NCBI GenBank assembly: GCA_947561395.2
Contig: OX387183.1
Location: 39,724,901 to 39,788,900, forward strand
DNA: 64,000 nucleotides
Source: Buxus sempervirens
Lineage: Eukaryota; Streptophyta; Magnoliopsida; Buxales; Buxaceae
Reading direction: 5' to 3'
Position numbers and translations under genes: made by a program. Below the pieces are notes generated by a model that saw nothing but the letters and a program-made list of their open reading frames with translations, was not told where the DNA came from and searched no databases. This document shows positions 21,437-35,326 of the stretch, in pieces; the stretch's first letter is position 1, and every line of letters starts with the position of its first letter.

Positions 21437-24400
21437 TGTAATGCCCCGGATCCAAGTTACGTAGGTAAAATCGTAACTTATCTCCGAAGGTTAATATATA
21501 ACCCAGGATAGTAAATCAGAGTGAAGGAAAACATGAATAAATCAATAACTGGATAATCAAAGTGCACTATAACCCAAGCTCATCAATAAAATACTATAAC
21601 CGAGGCTAACTCACATGAACCAAGCATATACCCGCTGGTGCCGTCCTTATCAAAAACTGAAAACAAAACAAAACAAAACGTAATGAGATACGAATATCCC
21701 AGTAAGCAGCACATGCATGCTCAAATACAGTTTATCAGTTCTAAAATATGATACAGTTGTAAATCATGCAACAGTAGCAATAACACCTCAGTTTCTGAAT
21801 AATCCGAGTAATTCAACAATAAACCATCGATCAGTGAGATATAACAAGAATAATCCAGTATAACAGACATATCTGTATCATCAAAACAACAGTTGATAAG
21901 TCGCCGCAGGACTCATGAAATAAGACTGCCTTTAACTAGTGTAAGACCATGCTCACTATGCCACCTCCCGGCTTATGAGCGAAGCCGAGCTACACGGTCA
22001 TCGACTTATTGTGGGAGAACCTATTCAGATACAGTAATGGGTTGGCATGTACTATCCTATCATAGCCACAGCCAACCAGATACAAAGACGGCTTCATCGA
22101 GATACACGATGGAAACGCGTGCGTGAACAAAGTATTACAACTAGCAAAGAACAATCCTTCCCACAATCTAGCTCCTAACATGGATCTATATCAAGCTATG
22201 CCCACTAGACTCCAAAACCAAAACCAACAGAGAAATCCAGTAAGCACAACTCATCTCAATCTCAATCATATCATCCCAAGCTACACGGGCATCTCCGAGA
22301 TACACGGAGGCAACAGCATCCCGAGATACACGGGGCATCCCCAAGATACACGGAGGTAAGATAACCATCAATCCATCAAAAATTCCAAAAAACATCATTC
22401 GAGTACGTGGAGAAAACCAAATAACCACATTTATCCAAAATAATTTGATTTGAAGTCCTTTTTCAAAGTATTGCATAAAATTCTCTTTTTATAGTCAAAG
22501 TTTGGTGAAATTGCTCAATTTCGGTTAAACCGGCAATTCATATGTGACAATCAGAATTAAGTCCCATTACTAAATTTAGTCATGTATAACTGGTTTTTAA
22601 GCCCAAACAGTAACTTTCCTATAGATACTTTACGTATTTCACTCTTATTTAACAAAAGTCAGAAAATGCATTCCTTTAGCATCCTCCCCTTCATTAAAAT
22701 ACATTCCCTTTGTTTTCCACTTTTAGGTTAACTCAATTACTGTAGCTTTTCTCTAATCCTTATTCAAAGAATTCCCAAATAAAATCTGAGTCTAAAAAGT
22801 AACTTTCATATAAACTTACTTTAGTATTCCATCATTCCAAAGCCCTTATATCATATATCAAGCATCCACCATTTATCATAATGTAAACCCCTCATTTATA
22901 TATGTTAATTTCAGCACCTCATTATTCATTACTTTCTCCAATTCCCTTATATCATCTCAATAAATACTTTAAGTAATTTCCCCAATTGAGTTCTACAAAT
23001 TAAAATGTGCATGTGCTGAACAAATTTCAGCACTCTAAGACTTCTCAAAAACTTAACTAGAACAGCTTCTGGTTTCTTTACTTGACACCAGGAGTACTCC
23101 CAATACCAGTGTTTCCTAATCCCCCAAAGTCTCTTAATAACCTCTCATTAAGCTTTCTAAATAAACCCCAAATTTATAATAGCTGGAAAAACCCCAGCAC
23201 CTATAAAAACACTCCTCTTATTACCTAGAAAGGTTGCTGATTTTTTTTTCAGTAGCACCTAATTATTTTCTCAGACCAAACCTCTTTTATTTTCCAGTAA
23301 TCCCTTAATTACTCCTAGTTAGCTTTCCAATTGTTTTTCCCATTACTAGAATTTAGAATTTTGGTTCGAGGCACCCTGAGCATGAGCTGGGCACCAAGTC
23401 AGCAATGGTCAGCAATCCTAGGCGCTCTCTCAATATTTACAGATTCAAGTACAGCAGCTTCAATTTGTCTAGACTGAGCTACTGTTTTGCTTTTACACTC
23501 CTTTACTCATAATTTTAACCATCTAGAAGATACTTTGCTATTCAATTTATTCAATTAAAATTTTACCAAGCCATAGACACCTCGCTTAGCTGCCCATTCC
23601 TCTTCGAACCAATTTCAGCAATGTGCTCATGTATTTTCATGTTTACCAGCACCTCTTGCCTACTCTAATTGAAGTCCATTTACTCCAAATTTACTCTCCC
23701 AATTAATTCCTAGAAGTAACTCTAACCTATAACTGAAACAAGACTCTTTAATTGAACAAATCAAGCTGGGCGCTGACCTCCAGAAGAGGTAGGCGATCTT
23801 CAGCAATGCCGGGCGCCCTCTCTATATTCCCAGATTTGAACATGGCTAATGGCCATAGTAACAAATTTATTAGAGGTTTTGCATTCGATTGGTTTTCCAG
23901 GATGATTCTAACCCTATGTGCATACCTAAGACATTAATACCAATTAATTTGATCGACCATCACTACACTTGCAGTAACTGCTCATGCTTTCTCCTGAACT
24001 TTCGAAACTGAATTTCAGCAACCTATAACTTAGTTCCAACATGAATTGTGCGCACCTGATTTCGGTCGCACGACGAGGCGCATGCAAAACGATGCGTACC
24101 TCGAAATTGTTTGGAGTCGCCACTGCCTGATGGGGTGCAAGCAGATACCTGGGAGCCTAAGTTTGTCTATTAAGCGGTCTGCGGCTAGAGATTCTAAGCA
24201 AGGTCTCATTTACGGTCCGGGGAAGTTCGTAGACACCTCGGTCCGCCTCGTCAAAAGACAGGTCCCATAGGATTCCCTGGTTTGAGTCAAATTTTGGTCT
24301 CTCACTCACCCGATTCCTAATCCAGCATTTAATTCGGTTAAGTCTGGCAGGACCGCCAAAGCGGTGTGGTCCCTTTACTTGATTTTATCTTTTAGTTAAA

Positions 24401-27400
24401 GATGAGATGAGTTTGATTGGGCGGGCCCCGTTGGAAGGCCCGCGGATTCCTTGGTGGGCTTGGTTGAGCCCACGTGTCCCTTGGTAGGCCTCAGTCTAGC
24501 CTGAGAGGCCCTTTGGGCTTTGGTTCAATGAATTGATTTTATTTTGAAATTCAAGTTTGATTGTTTAAATGGATTTTCATGCCAAAGTGGGCCGGGATTG
24601 CTTTGTGGGCCCTTGAGTGGGCCACACAGTTGGTTGCCAAGTGATTTTGAGATTATCTTGATTAATTATACTAAAGCGGGCCAGGCATTGGGCTTGGGGC
24701 CCTTTACCTAGGCTTGGGCTTGAAAGCCCAAGGCTTCTTGAGTTAGGGTTTGGAAACCCTAACCTTTGCTGGGTTCAATAGGCTTAGTGGGCCCGACAGG
24801 CCTTGCCCTTGGTATCGGCCAAACCATGCCTAAATCTAAGCAACATGCTACTGAAACTAGGCTTGGGTGGGCCTCCAATGGTCCGGCCCACTCAATTAAT
24901 TTTATTGTCTTCATTTAGCAAAAATGGGTTTGTCGGGCTTGGTGGGCCCCGTTGGAAGGCCCACCGGAAACCAATTTGGACCGGATCAGTCCAAGGCCCA
25001 CCTTGGGTTTCCAGGTGACCCGGAAACCATACTGGCTCGCCCGGATTGATCAAACAAACAAAAAAAAACAGCACAAGATCGGAAAATGGCAAGAAAAAGC
25101 AATCTGGCCATGTAGCAGGCCTAAGATGCCGGTTACACACAGGTCTCAGTGTATCCGGCATCTTTTACCGGCTACGAATACAGCTATGTTGATCCGACCT
25201 GAGTTGCTGGATCAACATACAGAAGCTGTTTTTGTGATTTTTGCATTGGGGTTGGGTTTTTAGGCTTCTTGAGAAGCTCCAGTGATTGTGTGGGCTCCTG
25301 TGTGAGCCCACATTGGTTCTGGAGATGAGGAATCACCTCATCTCTCGGTCTCCTTTGGGGTTTCTACAGCAAGGAATCATGGGGTAGGGGAGCATGCATG
25401 TTGAAACCATCAAGTCAGCAAGCTAAAAAGGAGAAGGGCTCATGGCCATTCAAGCATGCAAGAACCTATCATACTGTCTAAGCATGTTTCATGGCAGTGA
25501 ACCAAGATCGTAAGCATACTAAATAACCAACAAAAAAACAACAAAGAAAGGATGAGAAGGGGGGTTAAAATGGGGGATACATTAGACTTGCTCATATGAG
25601 GAACATGCTCCTCTTGATGATGAAAAGAAAACCCAATAAACACCAGCAAACCAGTGGCCGAATGGTGGTTGCATGACCACTTTCCAATCACCCAAACCAC
25701 CTTCCATCCTCTCTTTATACTACCCAATCCCTTACCATTCTTGCCATACGGGAATAACCACTCTTAAAATGGCCTAAAAGAGACTAATGGAGGGGGGAAA
25801 CATGCTTGGAACCATGGGAATAACACATACATGGTAAAAAAAACCAACATGCTTTGATCATGCTTATTTTGACATATGTTACATAAAAGATAATGGGGAA
25901 GCTTACCTTGAAGTGCAAACTCCCTTTGGAGGTGTGCTTAAGGTAACTTGTGGCACCACCACACTTTGGCAGCACCTCCCCCTCTCCAAATGATCTCCAA
26001 GTCCTCCTTCTTCTCACTTGAATGTGGTGGAGAATGGTGGTGGAAAATGGTGGTGGGGGGTTTAAGTAGCCATGAAGAGAGCTTGGGAGAGATGGGAGAG
26101 AAGAACAATGGGTTAACCAAAATGTGCTCAACCCCTAATGCATCCCACCCCTCCCCTTTTATAGGAGAGGTTGCTTAAGGGTTAAGAAAGACCAATATTT
26201 AAATATTTTATCAAAAGTGACTTTTTTATTGTTATTTCTTACTTGTGACTTATTACTTTTACTTAATGGTTAAGAAAGACTCTTTTGTTAATATTTTTTA
26301 CTTAGGGGTTAAGAAAGACTCTTTTTGTTTACTTAAGGGTTAAGCAAGGGGGACATCCACGTGGCGCAGTTTGCCACGTGGACAGTTTATTTTTGACCAA
26401 GGATTGCCCATAACTCTCTCATTTGAGCTTCGATTCTGGCAAACTCAGTTGCGTTGGAACAGGGTCGACATCCTCTATCCACTGAGCTAGAGTTTAGCAG
26501 CAAATTCAGGGTTTAGCAGAAAGTTAACTTTCAGCTCCCCCTCAAGTTTGACCGTCCGCAGAACCTTCATCCGGACTCCGATTCCAGCAAACTCAGTTGC
26601 GTTGGAACCGTGTCGGGATTCTCTATCTACTGAGATAAAGCAAGGTGGCAAACTATCACCTGATCAAAAAGTCAACTTTTTGTCCCCTCGGGGTTTGACT
26701 TTCTGCTAGGGTTTTCATTTTCAGCACTTCCAGGGGTGCAAAAATAAGGTGCTTACATGAACCATACAGAAATTTGCCTAAGAATCTTCTTCACCATGAC
26801 AATACTTGCATTACTAGCTATAAATCCAATCTGAAAATCCAGTTGAACGACTAGCAGCTATGACTTGAAATTGACGACAAACTCAGCAAAATAGAGATAT
26901 ATCTCATGCTCATTCTATCAAACCATTTCCAATTAAAACCATGCAAATTCGATTTAGGTTTTACTACTCACATTAAATGCACATACAAATTCTCAATATG
27001 AAATTCAGCTACAACTACATATGTGATTAGATTTGGACATAAAAACACAGTAAAACAGGGGCTCGGCTGATCTCTAGTTCAAGGCTGAAACAAATTCCAA
27101 TTTAAATCATCTAAAACGAAATATTTTGTGCTACCTACCTCTGAACCTCGAATTTACAGTTGCTGAGAACTTAATTGCAAAATGAATCTCTGAATTCTCC
27201 TCCAAATCCAATCGGCTACGTTGCTTCTGCAGGAAGTCCAATTTCTAGATCCGATCTTATTCAAATCTGATTTCTTCTTCAATTAGGAATAGAATTCCAC
27301 TTATTTGAATCTAACTGTAGCTAAACTCACCTAGATTTCAAATCAAGAGGCTCAGATCTGCAGCACCTCAGTTTCTAGACGAAATCAAGTGCTGCCGCAG

Positions 27401-27875
27401 GTAACTTCAATCTCCTTCGATCAGAACTAAATAGCCACAAGACCACTCTCTTTGATCTCCAGAAAATTCTCCAAATCCAGCTCCAAACCCTCTCTCCTTC
27501 TCCTCTCTCTCTGCAATCTCCACTTCAGTTGCTCAATGCCAAACAAAACCAGAAACTGAAATCCTTCACCCTTTTATAGTTGCCGCTTTCATGCAACTTA
27601 AATCACGATCCCCTGAAACTACACTCCACTAAATTTCTGCACCAACACCCTTAGTTTGCTAGAATCCCTTACTTGCCACATCATCAATCTTCCTAACCAA
27701 CCAATAAAAATTTCCGGCCATTAATCATATTTAATTGATTAATTATCCCATCCGGTTCGACCAAAAGTCCCCGGTTAAACTCCTTGGTCTCCTTCCTTTA
27801 TAAAATTACTAATTAACCTTAATTTAATTACTAAACCAATAATTTTTAATTTCATTAAAAATTTGGGATTTTACA
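21437..27875 (-). repeat. Solo LTR X1 (chromovirus-like family X), minus orientation
   Basis: On plus it runs TGTAATGCCCCGG to GGGATTTTACA, with exact target duplications GTTAA at 21432-21436 and 27876-27880. It aligns as the reverse complement of X2 (31501-34981): shared ends, the TGCATGCATGTGCT region, and tandem GAGATACACGG motifs (22278-22360 here, TGTATCTCGGGATG at 34040-34110 in X2). It hosts solo LTR T4. Without T4 it is about 3.7 kb. No gene inside. Confidence 0.9.
24047..26757 (-). repeat. Solo LTR T4 (Tat/Ogre-type), minus orientation, inside X1
   Basis: Plus-strand ends are TGTGCGCACCTG and GGTGCTTACA, 2711 bp. Flanks TGAAT and TGAAC match at 4 of 5. It contains perfect inverted words TCCACGTGGC / GCCACGTGGA with a 7-base spacer (26356-26382), a 16-base pair of arms with one mismatch (25123-25164) and an 11-base pair TATGTTGATCC / GGATCAACATA (25185-25219). 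TATA-like TTTTATAGG at about 26157 (minus-strand promoter). Confidence 0.88.
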
Positions 27876-28249
27876 GTTAATCGGGTCGGGTTTGGGTTGG
27901 ACTAAATTAAGGTGGGTTGGAAAACCCCCAACCCGCCAACCCGTTTGTTATTATTTTTATTTTTCAAAAAATATGATTAAAATAGGGTTAAGGGGTTAAT
28001 TGGATCGGGTTGTGCCGGGTTCAGGTTGGGTTAGGGGTTAATCAGGTTGGGGGCGGGACACTTTTGTCACTTTTTTTTAATCGGGTTACCCGTTGGGTTG
28101 TCGAGTCATAAACGGGTTGACCCGATTACTGGCGGGTTGGGGAAACCCCAACCTGCACCCAACCCAATTAATAAACGGGTCAACCCAAACCCGTTTAACT
28201 CGGGTTGACCCGTCGGGTCGGGTTGCATTTTGCTAGCTCTAATTCTATG

Positions 28250-29159
28250 GGAAAACCGTGAAAATCATAACCAACAAGAAGAGAGTTCCAAACAAAACTA
28301 GATTCCCAATAACTCGGCATTCATATTTCCAGAAAATTGCAATGTAAGAATCTTTAAAAGGATACGCCGCCAGTTGGACGGTGCAGAAGGAACTGAATAA
28401 AAGATTTTTCTCGAGATTCGCGAGATCTCATTGGTCTTGTTCTAAGAACATGGTCTATAAATACCCAAGCCAGTATGTAGAATTGGCCATCTTTATCTTA
28501 AGTAGGATGCAATAACTAGACAATGAAAAGAAGAAGATGGTGAAGGTAGCAGATGACCGATTGTTGACTACGGTCGTCGAGATGATGTTCGAGAACAGAG
28601 GAGCCAACCTAGTTGAGGATTCACTGGGAATGCGCAAAGTGGGAAAATTCTATCTCTTCTTTGAGAAATTCTTCCCTTTTCGCTCACCCCATCTTTGTGA
28701 TTCTTCACTGAGATGGGTGGAATAGGGCACATTCATTCTCTTGACCAACATTTACGCCATGTCTCTACCTCTTCCTCTTTCTCCTTCACTGACACCGTCT
28801 CTGTGGTGTGGGGATAAGGGGAAACCCAGTTTGTTTCCTAAGACCTTCTGGCCCGGCTGGATTATCCGACCTTGGTTGTATGAAAGAGCCAGAAGGCTCG
28901 GCTTTGGTTGTATGAAAGATCAATGATGAAATGAATTACAATGATTTCAGTTTATCTTTGTTTCCTAAGTTATGTCGAGCATTTTGTTATCAAAGTATGA
29001 ATGACAATCAGGTTACGTCAGCAAAACATGCAAAATACTATTCAATAAAAATAAAGCTGACCAACCGGCTAGTAAAAGAAAAAGTTTAACATGCCACCCA
29101 TATGGCATAAATCAAGTTAATACCAATGATACGGTATGGTGTTACGTAAATTTTTTTCA
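28250..29159. other. Element A non-coding region after integrase
   Basis: No family protein is recognisable. Short open frames (28537-28725, 28741-28926) have no identifiable similarity and lie where Tat elements have a spacer between integrase and the antisense ORF. Confidence 0.5.
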
Positions 29160-31500
29160 GAAAAGGTAAGAACTTACCTTTCAGATAATGACTTAAACCT
29201 AGCATAGTCACTCATGGCCCGTTCCCATAAGCACATTGCCCTCGCCCGCTATGCCTCCATCTCATCCTCATCCATCATCCGGTACCATAACCACGAGCAG
29301 TTGCACAAGATCAACCTCATTTGAGCTCGGACTGATTCTCTGGCGTTATCCTCCATGGTCTTTAACCGCTCCAATTCTGTTGCGGTGGCTGAGGAAGGAT
29401 TAGACTTTGCCGGAGAAACCTTTTTATAAGCAATGCCACGCAAGGTCTCCTCCAGAGTGATAATTTGATGCAGATACCCAAAACCGACGTACACTTCCCT
29501 CTTTAACTCAGACTACCTCGCTGACATAGAGCGAAGATTGGTAATTGCTTCTCTCAACCTCGGAATGTCACTATAAAAATCAAACATGGAAAACAAGTGT
29601 TCCAATTCTGAAGGGTCTTTGTCTGATCTCGCTCCAATGGCACGCCCAAATAGGATTCGTATCTCATTCACTTCAATATCCGAAAGATGCTAAGGCTGAC
29701 GAAAAATGAGAGATCGAAGTTGGTCTCGGCCATCAAAATTTGAAAGAAATCTGGGGTGAGGTCCATTCCCAGACTTAGAGGATCGAAGTAAACGATCTAC
29801 TTCCCTAAACCATATTCGGACAAAGCTAAAACTAGTATCAGGAAGGTTACGAAACTCTGTCGTTTGGGATAAAGGATCTTCAATCAGAGGCATGTGTTCT
29901 TCAGTCGGAAATGATAGGTCATCAGAAGAAGCCGCTGAACGAATATTGGGAGGAAGTGTAGAGGGACCGGCTTCATCAAAATTGCAATAGAATAGCAGAG
30001 GAGTAGGATTGTCTTTTTCCAAAACAGACATACTGGATGGAGAGCTAGCAGGTACAACAGCCCGAACATCAGCCCTCGAATGAGGTTGAATCAGAGTAGC
30101 TACAAAATCAAACGGGCTTGGAGAGGTGACCAGAGGAGAAGACAGACCACTTTTGGAAGAAGGAATGCAGGTTCCCCATTGGGGGCAAGATGAGTCTATA
30201 TCCTCTCCTTCGCTTGATGAGTCATCAGCAATCTCAACATACTCCCCAGGACGCTGAACCTGGAATCTCAGACTTGAGTGAGTGACATAAGTTCGGCTAC
30301 CTGAGGGATCGTCACCTTCCACAGCCTTCTTCTTCTTCAATGGCTCACCAAAAGATGGTTTAGCCTTGACTGCAGCCGGCTTCCTTTTTTGCTTTCCTTT
30401 TTGACTTGGATTCTTTCTTCAATCGGCTGCTACTCACACCATCTGAAATTCATAGTAAGGTCAAAACAATGTGAGAAAGATAAATCAATCCAAAATTGAT
30501 AAACATTGTTACCTGAGCTGGAAAACCGAGTCTCAAAGGACGGAGGAAGGCTCTCTATACTTTGGGCATAAAAAATGTAGGACGAAAAAACTCAGCATAC
30601 CAGTCTATAGGGCGGGAGATTAAGGATGAATAATATGGATCCCACCGCAAATGAAAGAAAGGCTCGGCATCAACGGCCTGGGGTGCAACAACTGTAGGGA
30701 ATCTGGCAACAAGGTCATGAAAGAAAGTCGTCGAGGTATTGCCAAAACCCAGGATTGTCAGGCATACTGGAGCTCAGGTCGAGGAGGATTCTGAGGCTTA
30801 CAAAAGACACCAAGGAAGTATTCATAGAACCAAAATTGAAGAAACCAGAACGGACCACCGTTAGATGCTAACCGACCAATGGAAAGATTATATAAACCCC
30901 GGTAGACATGGCCAAGGAAGAAAGGGGCCAAAGCAAGATGGTGGCCTTCGGCAAGAGCTACCGCGATACTGGAGAACTCTTTGACCATCTAGCCAGAAGT
31001 ACCACAGAGCATGGAACGGCAGAGGAACATTAAGAGGAAGGAGCAATGCTCCTGCATGGTGGGACGAGTTTCAGGATTTTCAATCCTCTCGGCACGATAA
31101 AAGTGCCGAAAGAGGAGCTAGCATAGGTGGTGTCAAAAATTGAGGGTATGGATCCAGACAAACGGTGATCTATTTCTTTGCCAAGAACAGGAAGACTGGT
31201 GATAAAGCAGATGTACATCACAGTGGGGGTCATCGGTCCACAAGGAAAATTAAAGGTGTTGGGCATTCCAAAACAAACAAACCACATATAGCAGGTTTGG
31301 ATGAATGGAGATGTTATGGCAAGAGAACTGGATCATGTCATAAATACCTGTTGCCCGTTAGGTATTAGAAAAACGTCCTTCTAGACAGCCAACCCAAGCC
31401 ACCCATTCGAAATGAACAGTTGGCCAACTCCTGTTAGGAAAACTTCTTTTAAGAGGTTTGCCACTGATGAAAGGCAGAGGACCCTTTATTTTGGCGTTCG
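29160..31500 (-). pseudogene. Element A antisense ORF region, plant-mobile-domain-like, broken
   Basis: Minus-strand coding remnants: 30758-30988 reads Ala-Leu-Ala-Glu-Gly-His...Ala-Leu-Ala-Pro-Phe-Phe-Leu-Gly-His-Val-Tyr-Arg-Gly-Leu-Tyr, then Gly-Gly-Pro-Phe-Trp-Phe-Leu-Gln-Phe-Trp, which resembles the plant mobile domain (aminotransferase-like) of TE-borne genes; 29690-30340 is a 216-codon acidic, Ser/Pro-rich tail; 29249-29494 is a further fragment. Antisense ORFs between integrase and the 3' LTR are known in Tat elements. The frame is broken at several points and X2 sits within its upstream part. Confidence 0.6.
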
Positions 31501-34500
31501 TGTAAAATCCCTAATTTTTAATGAAATTAAAAATTATTAGTTTAGTAATTAAATTAAGGATAATTAGTAATTTTACAGAGGGTGGAGACCAAGGAGTTTA
31601 ACCGGGGACTTTTGGTCGAATCGAATTGGATCATTACAATTAAATAGGTATGAGAAGTTGCTTGGATTTTTAATTGGATGATTGTGGTGGTTAGATGATG
31701 TGGCAAATTTGAAGTCGTGACCAAATAAGGGTGCTGGTGCAGAAAGTTTGGTGGAGTGTAGCTACGTGGGATCATGATTTAAGATTAGCTGGTGGCAGCA
31801 ACTATATAAATTGCTGATGGTTCATTCAAGAGTTTGTTTGGAGGTTGAGTGAATTTGCGAGAGATCTGGAAATCAGAGAGGAGAGGAAGAAGAGAGTTAG
31901 GGTTTTAAGAGAGTAATCTGGTCTGCTGTGGTAACCAAAGAGGGTGATCTGATCTGATCGTTAGCTCTGTTTAAGCAGCAGAGAAGTGATATTGCGGCAG
32001 CAACTCCAAATCGTCTGGGAGCATAAATCTTAGTCAATTAAATCAAAAATTCAGGTAAGATTAGGGTATTAGGTTAGATTTTGTCGAGATTTATCAAGAG
32101 AATTATAGATTGGTAGAGATCTGATCAGAAACTGAAATTCAGCAATGCCTGTTCGTGCGATCAGATCTGGAGGCCATATTTCAGAATTTTCGTTTGAAGA
32201 ATTTGAAGGAATTACCTGCTTGATTTGATTATAAAATGTAAGTAGCAACCTTCTTTAATCGTATTTTCGCATGGTTTTGTGATTAATTAAGAAGTTAGAA
32301 TTGAATTGAACAAAATCTGAATTTCTGTTCATGAAAAGGGGTGTTTAATTTGTGAATCAACTTTAGTTTAGTTGGATTAAATCATTGATGATATAGTTGT
32401 GTTGTTGGGATGTTTCTCATGATGATAAACATGTTTTAGATGGAGGAAACCAATTTAAACCTTGAGATTTTGTAATTGCTGAAAATGAGAAATCACTGAA
32501 GTGAGAGATATCTTGGCGCTAACCTGGTGCTAAGTGCTGCTGACCTCTTAGAGGTCAGCACCAATTCATTTTTGTGGGAGGGCTAACCTGGCGCTAACCT
32601 CTCCGGGTCAGCACCAGCCCCAAATTCCATAATATAGTGCGGCTATTCCATAATATAGTGCGGCTAAGTCGCCTATTAAGTATATTTTGATTTTTAACTT
32701 CTAAAACCTGTTTAAAAGAGTTGATTCAGGTTTGTTCAACACCCCAAGGATTATAGGAAAATTATGGTGAAGGAAATTATGTTTTGCATTAGAGAATAAA
32801 TTAGAATTGGAACCTATTTTGGGTGAATATTGGGGAATACAGGTATTGTGACTAGAGATTGCCAATAGTGAAACTCTTGAGCTGGTTTTTATTTTATTAT
32901 CAAATGGTTGATTCTCTATTATGGATCTATAATACAGTTTTAGATTATGATTTTAGTAAAAATCTGATTAAGTTAAATAATATCAAATGTATGTTGAAAA
33001 TTTCAGCAGCATATAATTGAACCTGCCCAGTTTTATGTCTTTAGCTATGTGTGGCTAATTGTGTAGAAATAATGATTGTTGATTACTTAATTGTTACTTC
33101 TTAGGATCTGAATTTGGTTTATAAACAAAGTGTTTTAATATAAAAGAAATTGGTGAATATAATGACAAGGTAAACTTATTCTAGTGTAATGAAGATTTCG
33201 GAAATTAAGAAGTGGAAATCTATGGGTTGCATTTAAATAAGTAGGAGGTACTGAAATGGTCATTCAGGAGGTTTTAAATTGAGAGATCTGGGTACTTAAT
33301 TTAAAGACAAATTTTATGGGGAGAATTTACTGTTTGAGGTTAAAAATGAATAAGAGCAAATATGAAATTATTATAAGATTGAAATCTGGTTTTCTAGTAT
33401 TCGAAACTACCATTTAAGTCTAGAATAACACTTTTATAGCAACTTTGACTCTCAAAGGGGTTTTATGGAAGTTAAAGGAAAGATCTGGTAAACTAAATAT
33501 AATGGTTAATTTGAGTTATCGAATGGTGTGCTGGGCTTCTGGAAACTACATAATTAAATACTAAATTGTTGGAGCATGAGAATGCCTAGTTTTAACAAAT
33601 CAGAACAAATGGGAATAAGAAGAGTATGGAGTAAATTACCATAATGAAATTATGTAGAGAAACCTTTATAAATTTAACTGTTAAGCTAATTTGAGGATAA
33701 TGCTGGAATTTAAAGAGGATGTTAGGAAGTTATCTCGAAATGGAGGGTCTATAAGCCAATACATGTAAAACTTATTACTCAAACTAAATTGTGGCTGTAA
33801 ATTTCTGAACCTCTGAATACTGTTGAACCTTTATTATTATCATTGGATTTCATCTCAGATTAGATAGGACTGTTATGATTATGAAATATTTACATCGAAC
33901 TGGTTTTATATGGATTTTACGGAAAGAGGATTTTAAATTGAATATGGATGTTTTGTTTCCTGGTTTGGAATTGGTTTTCTTCCATGTACTTGGAGAGATG
34001 GATTGTGATGCCCATGCACTTGGGTAGTTGCTGCCTCTGTGTATCTCGGAGATGCCCATGTATCTCGGGATGTTGTTGCCTCCGTGTATCTCGGGATGCC
34101 CTTTGTATCTCGGGATGATATGATTGAGATTGAGATGGGTTGTGCTTACTGGATATCTTTGTTGGTTTTGGTTTTAGAGTCTAGTAGGCATATCTCGATA
34201 TGGATCCATGTTAGGAGCTAGATAGTGGAAAGGATTGTTCTTTGCTACTCGTAACACCTTGTTCACGTACGCGTTCCATCATGTATCTCAATGAGACCTT
34301 CTCTGTATCTAGTTGGCTGCGGCTATCCCTCATTTTATCGTGTATCTCAGACTATGACTGGATTAGTACATGCCGACCCATTACTGTATCTGGATGGGTT
34401 CTCCCGCAATAAGACGATGATCGTGTAGCTCAGCTTCGCACATAAGCCGGGAGGTGGCATAGTGAGCATGGTCTTTACACCAGTTAAAGACAATCTTATT

Positions 34501-34981
34501 TCATGAGTCCTACAATGACTTATCGTCTACTGATTTGATGTTACAGATATGTTTGTTAAACTGGATTATTCTTGTATCTTATACTGATCGATGGATTACT
34601 GTTGGATTACTCGGATTATTCGGAACTGATGTGTTATCGCTACTGTTACATGATCTACAATTGTATCATATTTTAGAACTGATAAACTGTATTTGAGCAT
34701 GCATGTGCTATTTACTTGGATATTCGTATCTCATTACATTTTGTTTTGTTTTGTTTTCAGTTTCTGGTAAGGACAGCACCAGCGGGTATATGCTTGGTTC
34801 ATGTGAGTTAGCCTTGGTTATGGTATTTTATATTGGAGCTTAGGTTATAGTGCACTCTAACTTTATAGTTATTGTTTTATTCATGTTTTTCCTTCACTCT
34901 GATATTTTGATCCTGTGTTATATATTAACCTTCGGAGATAAGTTACGGTTTTACTACGTAACTTGGATCCGGGCCGTTATA
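31501..34981 (+). repeat. Solo LTR X2 (chromovirus-like family X), plus orientation
   Basis: It starts TGTAAAATCCC and its right end (GGGCCGTTATA) is followed by GTTCG, an exact copy of the five bases at 31496-31500. Length 3481 bp. It is the same family as X1, in opposite orientation. A hairpin GCTGACCTC / GAGGTCAGC with a 3-base loop lies at 32539-32559 in a GC-rich word region (32510-32625). A short tandem repeat with TGTATCTCGGGATG units lies at 34035-34115. No coding sequence. Confidence 0.92.
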
Positions 34982-34986
34982 GTTCG

Positions 34987-35326
34987 AAAGCATCATTGGC
35001 ATCAAGGAAAGGGCCGACAACTATCTCGTGGTTATAAGTTTCAGCTGGGAAGTTGTAAGGAATAATGTTGCCCGCCATGGAAAAAAGAAAGGGGCAAAGA
35101 AGAACAGTTGAAAGAAAACGGAATATGCAGAGTGAAAGATGAAGTTACCAGAGTTGATTTTAAATAGACGCTCCGGAGGATGAAGCCGAAGAGACCGCAA
35201 TTATCCCAATTGTGGCATGGAGTGGTAAAAAATTGAGAATCAACCGTTTACCAACAGTTAGAAATTTTTTTGAACTAATACTTACTCATTACGCTAACAG
35301 ATGATGATATAATAAGTAGGGGGAAA
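34987..35326 (+). other. Element A tail and polypurine tract
   Basis: The outermost part of the antisense region is followed by untranslated sequence. The purine run AAGTAGGGGGAAA (35314-35326) directly abuts the 3' LTR, the expected position of the polypurine tract that primes plus-strand synthesis. Confidence 0.7.

Larger units (their letters stand above)
21373..28241. mobile_element. hAT-type MITE, interrupted by solo LTR X1
   Basis: The left end TAGAGCTGGCAA and the right end (reverse complement TAGAGCTAGCAA) form terminal inverted repeats. The flanks ACTCTATG (21365-21372) and ATTCTATG (28242-28249) match at 7 of 8 bases, the 8-bp target duplication expected of hAT elements. Without X1 it is about 430 bp: 21373-21436 and 27881-28241. 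It is rich in CGGGT and GGGTTGACCCG motifs and has no coding capacity. Confidence 0.85.
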
